Source: Bacteroidota bacterium (lineage in GTDB: Bacteria > Bacteroidota > Bacteroidia > Cytophagales > UBA9547). From it: a stretch of DNA of 58,817 nt. Each line of letters starts with the position of its first letter. The first letter of the stretch is position 1. A program made the position numbers and the translations under genes. This document shows positions 53,323 through 58,817 of the stretch, one piece after another. The DNA lies in NCBI GenBank assembly GCA_004293915.1, contig RDZG01000066.1:1-58817 (forward strand). Direction: 5' to 3'. A model generated the notes under the pieces. It ran no database searches, was not told the DNA's origin, and worked only from the letters and a program-made list of their open reading frames with translations.

Positions 53323-53625
53323 ATGAAAAATCTTAAAAATTATATTCCAAAGATTAACAAGCTTTGCAAACATCATCACGTAAAAACTCTTTACGTGTTT
53401 GGTTCTGTGTTAGAAGAACGTTTTGATGAAAATAGTGATATCGATTTGATGGTAGATTTTGAAACTATAAAATTAGAAAACTATGCAGATAATTATTTTG
53501 ATTTTAAGTTTTCGTTGCAAAGTATTTTAAATCGTTCAATTGATTTATTAGAAGAAAAAGCGATTAAAAATCCATATCTTTTGCAAGCAATTAACACTAA
53601 AAAACAACTCCTTTATGGATGCTGA
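53323..53625 (+). CDS. mntA: MntA-type nucleotidyltransferase antitoxin
   Basis: A 100-residue minimal nucleotidyltransferase with V-F-G-S-V-L (G27-S28), S-D-I-D-L-M-V (D39, D41) and a later S-I-D-L-L (third acidic site). In MntA-HepT systems MntA AMPylates a tyrosine of HepT and silences it. It overlaps the hepT gene by 11 bases (53615-53625). The ATG at 53323 is preferred over the TTG at 53317. Confidence 0.88.
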   Translation: MKNLKNYIPKINKLCKHHHVKTLYVFGSVLEERFDENSDIDLMVDFETIKLENYADNYFDFKFSLQSILNRSIDLLEEKAIKNPYLLQAINTKKQLLYGC

Positions 53626-53953
53626 AATAAAAGTTTGGTTATATGATATTTGGAACGCAATAATCGAAATTGAAAGTTTTTTTATTGATAGACCAAGGGA
53701 ATTTGAAAAATTCAAAGAAGACTTGCGTACAAAAAGAGCTGTTGAACGAAATATTGAAATTATAGGCGAAGCAACTAATCGAATTCTTAAAAAAAACACT
53801 TCGATTTTGATTACTAATGCAAAAAAGATTGTAGATGTCAGAAATAGAATCATTCATAGTTATGATAGAGTTTCGGATGATATCATTTGGAGCATAGTTA
53901 TTAATCATATTCCAATATTAAAATCTGAAATTGAAAAACTACTTAATGACTAG
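53615..53953 (+). CDS. hepT: HepT-type HEPN RNase toxin (DUF86)
   Basis: A 112-residue HepT protein with the HEPN R-x4-H motif, R76-N-R-I-I-H81, then S-Y83 (the R-x4-H-x-Y form targeted by AMPylation). It starts inside the end of mntA (11-base overlap) and ends 27 bases before xerD. R, H and Y are all intact, so the toxin should be active. Order here is MNT first, HEPN second, the reverse of the module at the window start. Confidence 0.9.
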   Translation: MDAEIKVWLYDIWNAIIEIESFFIDRPREFEKFKEDLRTKRAVERNIEIIGEATNRILKKNTSILITNAKKIVDVRNRIIHSYDRVSDDIIWSIVINHIPILKSEIEKLLND

Positions 53954-53980
53954 TTATTTATAATATACTGTCATCAATAA

Positions 53981-54883
53981 ATGAGCTGGGAAATCCACAT
54001 CAAAGGTTTTTATACCTATTTAAAACTCGAACGCTCGCTTTCGCCAAATTCGGTTGAAGCATATATTCGTGATGTCGAAAAATTTGTGTCATTTTTAACA
54101 TTAAAAAACAGACAAAAGCCTGCCGCACAGGTTACACACTCCGATGCCGAAGACTTTTTATCGTTTATTGGCGAGTTAGAAATGTCTGCTTATTCACAAG
54201 CTCGTATATTGTCAGGACTAAAAAGTTTTTACAAATATTTAATTTATGAAAATATAATCACACACGACCCTCTTCAACTCATCGAATCACCAAAATTGGG
54301 CAGAAAACTTCCCGACACCTTAGAATTTTTCGAGATTGAAAACTTTTTGAATTGTATTGATATTTCGTCAAACGATGGCTATCGCAATAGAGCCATATTT
54401 GAAGTAATGTACAGCTCAGGTTTGCGAGTTTCAGAACTTACCGAACTCAAACTTTCAAACATTATGCCCGAAATTGGTTTTTTAAAAATTGTTGGAAAGG
54501 GAAACAAAGAACGTTTAGTTCCGATAGGCACCGAAGCTTTACAATTTATCACAACCTATACTGAAACCATAAGAAGTAATCAAAAAATTGCAAAAGGATT
54601 CGAAAATCATGTTTTTTTGAATAATCGTGGCAAAAGTTTATCACGAGTAATGATTTTTTTGATTATCAAAAAACAAGCCGAATTGGCTGGAATCAAAAAA
54701 AATATCAGCCCACACACGTTTAGGCATTCGTTTGCCACACATTTGATAGAAGGCGGTGCCGATTTGCGTGCTGTGCAAGAAATGCTCGGACACGAAAGCA
54801 TTACAACCACCGAAGTTTATACACATTTGGATAATAATTATCTTCGGCAAATTGTTTTGGATTTCCACCCGCGAGCAAAATGA
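53981..54883 (+). CDS. xerD: Site-specific tyrosine recombinase XerD/XerC
   Basis: A 300-residue Xer recombinase that resolves chromosome dimers at dif. Catalytic residues are R149 (S-G-L-R-V), K173, H245 and R248 (H-T-F-R-H), H271 (G-H-E-S), and the nucleophile Y280 (V-Y-T-H-L). All are present. The N-terminal SAM-like DNA-binding region (about 1-100) has the family Y-S-Q-A-R-I-L-S-G-L-K-S-F-Y. It follows hepT; no integrase-type attachment repeats were seen, so it is the housekeeping enzyme. XerC/XerD identity is not resolved. Confidence 0.92.
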   Translation: MSWEIHIKGFYTYLKLERSLSPNSVEAYIRDVEKFVSFLTLKNRQKPAAQVTHSDAEDFLSFIGELEMSAYSQARILSGLKSFYKYLIYENIITHDPLQLIESPKLGRKLPDTLEFFEIENFLNCIDISSNDGYRNRAIFEVMYSSGLRVSELTELKLSNIMPEIGFLKIVGKGNKERLVPIGTEALQFITTYTETIRSNQKIAKGFENHVFLNNRGKSLSRVMIFLIIKKQAELAGIKKNISPHTFRHSFATHLIEGGADLRAVQEMLGHESITTTEVYTHLDNNYLRQIVLDFHPRAK

Positions 54884-54954
54884 TTTTTTTTAAAATGAGC
54901 TGTTAAAACAAACTCTCTTATTTAGAATTATTCAAAATATTTTACAATTTGGTA

Positions 54955-54962
54955 TATATTTG
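54955..54962 (+). promoter_or_regulatory. -7 element upstream of sdhC
   Basis: TATATTTG fits TAnnTTTG, 53 bases before the sdhC ATG at 55015. No -33 TTTG was found. Confidence 0.4.
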
Positions 54963-55014
54963 AACGGTATATTTAATTTGCAAAAAAAATATTTCTTAAT
55001 TAGTTAATAAAACT

Positions 55015-55683
55015 ATGTCTTGGATTTCAACCACACTAACCAGTTCGCTTGGTAAAAAATTAATAGTAGGTATTACAGGTTTGTTTTTGTGTTCGTTTTT
55101 GGTCGTTCATTGCGGCATAAACTCACTCATATTTCTAAACGATGGAGGCGAAGCATTCAATATTGGTGCCTATTTTATGGCAACCAATCCAGTAATTAAA
55201 ATCATGGAATATGTGTTGTTTTTAGGTTTAATTGCTCACATTGTCCAAACATTGCTTTTGGCACTTGAAAACAAAAAAGCTCGTCCCGTTGGATATTTTA
55301 AAGAAAATGGCAACGCAAACAGCAAATGGTATTCTCGCTCAATGGCAATTTTGGGAACACTGATTTTGATTTTTTTAATCTTGCATTTAAAACATTTTTG
55401 GTGGTCGAAAGTATCTGGACATTTAGCAGAAACAGGAGAAACCATGTTTGCCGAAATGCTTGAAATTTTTGAAAAACCAATAATTGTAGTAATCTATGTT
55501 TTAGCACAAATTTCGCTTGCATATCATTTATTGCATGGGTTTAGTTCTGCGTTTCAAACCTTAGGATTTAATCACATCAAATACAATGGATTAATAAAAT
55601 CAGTAGGTGTAGTTTTTTCTTTAGTTCTTCCAATCGCTTTTGCAGCCATGCCAATAGTGATTTATTTCGGAATAATTAAATAA
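55015..55683 (+). CDS. sdhC: Succinate dehydrogenase cytochrome b subunit
   Basis: A 222-residue membrane subunit of the b558-type complex (single membrane polypeptide, five helices), which anchors SdhAB and passes electrons to menaquinone through two hemes. Candidate heme ligands are histidines in H-C-G (about 32), G-L-I-A-H-I-V, I-L-H-L-K-H and A-Y-H-L-L-H-G. It heads sdhCAB, 53 bases from sdhA. Confidence 0.93.
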   Translation: MSWISTTLTSSLGKKLIVGITGLFLCSFLVVHCGINSLIFLNDGGEAFNIGAYFMATNPVIKIMEYVLFLGLIAHIVQTLLLALENKKARPVGYFKENGNANSKWYSRSMAILGTLILIFLILHLKHFWWSKVSGHLAETGETMFAEMLEIFEKPIIVVIYVLAQISLAYHLLHGFSSAFQTLGFNHIKYNGLIKSVGVVFSLVLPIAFAAMPIVIYFGIIK

Positions 55684-55735
55684 AACAAAATAGCATAACA
55701 GATAATTACAATAGAAATTTGATATTAAATATATT

Positions 55736-57715
55736 ATGACTGCATTAAATTCTAAAATTCCAGCAGGTTCTTTGGGTGACAAATGGAAGAACCATAAATT
55801 TAACCTTAAGCTTGTAAACCCTGCAAACAAGCGAAAATATGATATCATAGTAGTAGGAACTGGTTTGGCTGGAGCTTCGGCAGCAGCTTCGCTTGCCGAG
55901 TTAGGGTATAACGTTACTACTTTTTGCTTTCAAGATTCGCCACGCAGAGCCCATTCGATTGCGGCACAAGGCGGTATAAATGCAGCAAAAAATTATAAAA
56001 ACGATGGAGATTCTGTTTATCGTTTGTTTTATGACACTTTAAAAGGTGGCGATTACAGAGCAAGAGAAGCAAATGTACATCGTTTGGCAGAAGTTTCTGT
56101 AAATATTATTGATCAGTGTGTTGCTCAAGGAGTTCCTTTTGCTCGCGAATATGGTGGATTGTTAGATAATCGTTCGTTTGGAGGTGCTCAAGTTTCTCGC
56201 ACGTTTTACGCAAAAGGACAAACTGGACAGCAATTGCTTTTAGGAGCTTATTCTGCCATGAATAAAAATATTAATTCTGGCGGTATAAAATCATTTACAC
56301 GTCACGAAATTTTAGATATAGTAGTTGTTGATGGTCAAGCTCGTGGCGTAATTGCTCGTGATATGATTACAGGCGAAGTTACACGCCATTCTGCTCATGC
56401 TGTTGTACTTTGTACAGGTGGGTATGGAAATGTATTTTATTTAACAACATATGCTCGTGGTTCAAGTGGCACAGCCATTTGGAGAGCACACAAAAAAGGA
56501 GCGATGATGGCAAATCCTTGTTACACACAAATTCACCCAACGTGTATTCCTGTAACTGGCGACCATCAATCAAAATTAACATTAATGTCGGAATCGCTGC
56601 GTAACGATGGTCGAATTTGGGCTCCGTCCAAACAAGGCGACACACGCAAAGCCAACGAAATTCCTGAATCAGAAAGAGATTATTATTTAGAAAGACGTTA
56701 CCCTGCATTTGGAAACTTAGTGCCTCGAGATATTGCATCACGTGCTGCTAAAGAAAGATGCGATGCTGGATTTGGTGTTGGTACATCAAAATTAGCGGTT
56801 TATTTGGACTATGCTTCTGCTGTTGAACGTTATGGAAGACAAGAAGCAGGTAAAAAAGGAATTGCAAATCCAGACCAAAACACCATTGAAACACTTGGAA
56901 GAGAAGTTGTAAAAGCAAAATATGGTAATTTGTTCGATATGTACACACAAATCACAGGTGAAAATCCATATAAAGAACCTATGCGTATTTACCCAGCGGT
57001 GCATTATACTATGGGTGGACTTTGGGTTGATTATAACTTAATGACCTCTATTCCAGGCTTATATGCTTGTGGCGAAGCCAATTTCTCTGATCATGGTGCA
57101 AACCGTTTAGGTGCTTCGGCTCTGATGCAAGGCTTGGCTGATGGCTATTTTGTGTTGCCATATACCATTGGCGATTATTTGGCTGGAACTGAACGCAAAT
57201 CGATTCCAAACGATACCAAAGAATTTATGGATGCCGAAAAAGCCGTTAAAGATGAATTAAATAAACTAATTTCTATAAACGGAAAATCTACGGTTCACGA
57301 AATTCAACGTGAATTGGGTTTAATTATGTGGAACCATTGCGGAATGGGCAGAACTGAATCGGGATTGAAAGAAGGAATTTCTAAAATGAGAGCTTTGAAA
57401 GACCAATTCCAAAAAGATGTAAAAGTAACTGGTACAAACGAAGAGTTGAACCAAACACTTGAAAAAGCAGGTAGAGTAGCCGATTTCTTAGAACTTGGCG
57501 AATTAATGATGGTTGATGCCTTAAATCGTAACGAATCGTGTGGTGGACATTTCCGTGAAGAATACCAAACAGAAGATGGAGAAGCATTGCGTGACGATGC
57601 AAACTTTATGTACGCAGCAGCTTGGGAATGGACAGGCGAAAGTGGTAAACAAAAACTCAACAAAGAAGATTTGAATTATGAGTTTGTAAAACCTAGCCAA
57701 CGTAGTTATAAATAG
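55736..57715 (+). CDS. sdhA: Succinate dehydrogenase/fumarate reductase flavoprotein subunit
   Basis: A 659-residue FAD-linked subunit that oxidises succinate. [10 protein letters not shown] at about 42-51 is the dinucleotide-binding motif. [15 protein letters not shown] (about 73-87) carries the His that binds FAD covalently. [12 protein letters not shown] and H-Y-T-M-G-G-L near residue 423 are active-site segments. It is the middle gene of sdhCAB. Confidence 0.96.
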   Translation: MTALNSKIPAGSLGDKWKNHKFNLKLVNPANKRKYDIIVVGTGLAGASAAASLAELGYNVTTFCFQDSPRRAHSIAAQGGINAAKNYKNDGDSVYRLFYDTLKGGDYRAREANVHRLAEVSVNIIDQCVAQGVPFAREYGGLLDNRSFGGAQVSRTFYAKGQTGQQLLLGAYSAMNKNINSGGIKSFTRHEILDIVVVDGQARGVIARDMITGEVTRHSAHAVVLCTGGYGNVFYLTTYARGSSGTAIWRAHKKGAMMANPCYTQIHPTCIPVTGDHQSKLTLMSESLRNDGRIWAPSKQGDTRKANEIPESERDYYLERRYPAFGNLVPRDIASRAAKERCDAGFGVGTSKLAVYLDYASAVERYGRQEAGKKGIANPDQNTIETLGREVVKAKYGNLFDMYTQITGENPYKEPMRIYPAVHYTMGGLWVDYNLMTSIPGLYACGEANFSDHGANRLGASALMQGLADGYFVLPYTIGDYLAGTERKSIPNDTKEFMDAEKAVKDELNKLISINGKSTVHEIQRELGLIMWNHCGMGRTESGLKEGISKMRALKDQFQKDVKVTGTNEELNQTLEKAGRVADFLELGELMMVDALNRNESCGGHFREEYQTEDGEALRDDANFMYAAAWEWTGESGKQKLNKEDLNYEFVKPSQRSYK

Positions 57716-57754
57716 ACATAAGATTATTAGAAACAAGATATAAGAAATAAAATT

Positions 57755-58522
57755 ATGAGCGAAAGACATATAAATATTAAACTCAAAGTTTGGAGACAAA
57801 AAAACAAATCTGACAAAGGAAACATGGAAGAATATGCCTTATCTGGCGTTTCAACAGATATGTCTTTTTTGGAAATGATGGATACTTTGAACGAAAAACT
57901 AACCAAAGAAGACAAACAACCTGTTGCTTTTGATCACGATTGCCGTGAAGGAATTTGTGGTATGTGTTCAATGTATATCAACGGACAACCACACGGACCA
58001 CTTAAAGGCGTTACTACTTGCCAATTGCACATGCGTACTTTCAACGATGGCGATACCATTGTGGTAGAACCTTGGCGTTCGGCTGCTTTTCCAGTTTTAA
58101 AAGATTTAATTGTAGATAGAACTGCATTCGACCGTATTCAACATGCGGGAGGATTTATATCTATCAATACAGGTGCTGCCCCCGATGCTAATGCAATTCC
58201 TGTGCCAAAAGAAAATGCAGACGAAGCATTTTTGGCTGCACAATGTATAGGCTGTGGAGCTTGTGTGGCTGCTTGCAAAAACAGTTCGGCAATGTTGTTT
58301 ACAGCGGCTAAAGTTTCGCAATATGCACTCTTGCCTCAAGGACAAGCCGAAAGATATAGACGAGTAGAGGCTATGGTGGCTCAAATGGATAAAGAAGGTT
58401 TTGGGGCTTGTACTAACACAGGTGCATGTTCAGCCGAATGTCCAAAAGAGATTTCAATTTCGCATATTGCACGTATGAATAGAGATTATTTAGGTGCAAA
58501 ATCTACAAGTAACGCAATATAA
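57755..58522 (+). CDS. sdhB: Succinate dehydrogenase/fumarate reductase iron-sulfur subunit
   Basis: A 255-residue three-cluster protein. The N-terminal [2Fe-2S] domain has [10 protein letters not shown] (about 66-75) and a distal Cys in T-T-C-Q-L-H. The C-terminal domain has [11 protein letters not shown] and [12 protein letters not shown] for the [4Fe-4S] and [3Fe-4S] clusters. A terminator follows at 58543-58570. Confidence 0.96.
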   Translation: MSERHINIKLKVWRQKNKSDKGNMEEYALSGVSTDMSFLEMMDTLNEKLTKEDKQPVAFDHDCREGICGMCSMYINGQPHGPLKGVTTCQLHMRTFNDGDTIVVEPWRSAAFPVLKDLIVDRTAFDRIQHAGGFISINTGAAPDANAIPVPKENADEAFLAAQCIGCGACVAACKNSSAMLFTAAKVSQYALLPQGQAERYRRVEAMVAQMDKEGFGACTNTGACSAECPKEISISHIARMNRDYLGAKSTSNAI

Positions 58523-58542
58523 TTTGGATAATATTTTTCAAT

Positions 58543-58570
58543 AAAAAAGCCTCATTTTTGAGGCTTTTTT
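58543..58570 (+). terminator. Intrinsic terminator of the sdhCAB operon
   Basis: A 12-bp stem (AAAAAAGCCTCA / TGAGGCTTTTTT) with a TTTT loop, starting 21 bases after the sdhB stop. Confidence 0.88.
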
Positions 58571-58729
58571 ATTAGGAATAGTAATTATCTTTAGTTTAGA
58601 ATTCATTTTACAAACATCAAAAAGCTAATTTTGAGATTAAAAAATCAATAATAACATTGCTACTTTTTCCAGTCAATAAGTGTAATTTTTGAAAAACTTC
58701 CTCTATATTTATCTAATGTTATATAAAGT

Positions 58730-58817
58730 CTAATAAATATTTACAATTAAATTACTGAGCGTTTTTCCTAATTCATTTTCATTTTCGAATGCAGTCATAA
58801 ACGCATTAAATTTCAGG
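58730..58817 (-). CDS. C-terminal end of an unidentified gene
   Basis: The minus strand is open from the window edge to a TAG at 58732-58730, giving the last 28 residues of a protein that end N-L-I-V-N-I-Y. I do not recognise it and only the 3' end is visible. The region 58571-58729 shows no gene or further clear element. Confidence 0.4.
   Translation of the reverse strand, partial: LKFNAFMTAFENENELGKTLSNLIVNIY

Noticed and set aside
53981-54883. A phage or island integrase
   Set aside because: Sequence and length fit housekeeping Xer; no attachment repeats, tRNA or phage genes are nearby.

Overview
This window is a low-GC chromosomal segment of a member of the Bacteroidota, with an AT-rich coding style close to the Flavobacteriia, Cytophagia or Chitinophagia. 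Three things point there. One is a type IX secretion (T9SS) C-terminal sorting domain on a 1428-residue secreted protein. The second is a TonB-dependent receptor with a carboxypeptidase-regulatory-like N-terminal domain. The third is a set of upstream motifs matching the Bacteroidota housekeeping promoter (TTTG, 19-21 bases, TAnnTTTG) with few Shine-Dalgarno sites. No rRNA, tRNA, CRISPR array, insertion sequence or prophage was seen. Most of the window is housekeeping DNA interrupted by small two-gene cassettes of toxin-antitoxin type.

Layout. 1-2846: a broken HEPN gene and an MNT nucleotidyltransferase, pyrG, then a MazF-type toxin-antitoxin pair lying directly upstream of yidC. 2860-9823: yidC, a retropepsin-like protein, cysN without cysD, a DUF4190 lipoprotein, a PAP2-like membrane protein and ppk. 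9824-10305: the only long non-coding stretch, holding 11 copies of a 21-bp tandem repeat and a terminator. 10306-17749: a T9SS cargo protein and a TonB receptor, both on the minus strand. 17886-25728: a methyltransferase and a coiled-coil exported protein divided by back-to-back promoters, leuB, dprA, a nucleotidyltransferase with a 47-residue partner, a beta-CASP nuclease, bamD, an Rpn-type nuclease and bcp.

25865-34844: a coiled-coil protein, zapA and rny (division and RNA decay), a DUF4468 protein, a DnaQ/GIY-YIG fusion, DUF2071, a PTPS/QueD homologue, maf, a DUF1573 protein and an orphan peptide-binding lipoprotein. 35028-44397: YceI, an UMF1-type transporter, DUF2452, a NamZ-like exo-muramidase, recG, a VOC protein and a SNF2 helicase. 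44464-53074: an unrecognised 54-/136-residue gene pair, lptB, a DUF4160/DUF2442 pair, a GH3-family protein, a polyprenyl diphosphate synthase, a short Smr protein, a SAM hydroxide adenosyltransferase homologue, a GapN-like dehydrogenase and dapD. 53323-58522: an MntA-HepT module, xerD and the sdhCAB operon. The window closes inside an unidentified minus-strand gene.

The main points for a second look are the following. (1) Several genes, including pyrG and two toxin-antitoxin leaders, have the -7 element only 3-5 bases before the start codon and are probably leaderless. (2) Toxin-antitoxin-like pairs lie between core genes, including one between pyrG and yidC. (3) Two small unrecognised gene pairs (21364-21975 and 44464-45050) have the layout of such modules. 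(4) The 21-bp array has structured sequence variation, and its core recurs once elsewhere. (5) Several enzymes appear to lack a canonical catalytic residue. All assignments are by eye from motifs; no searches were run.
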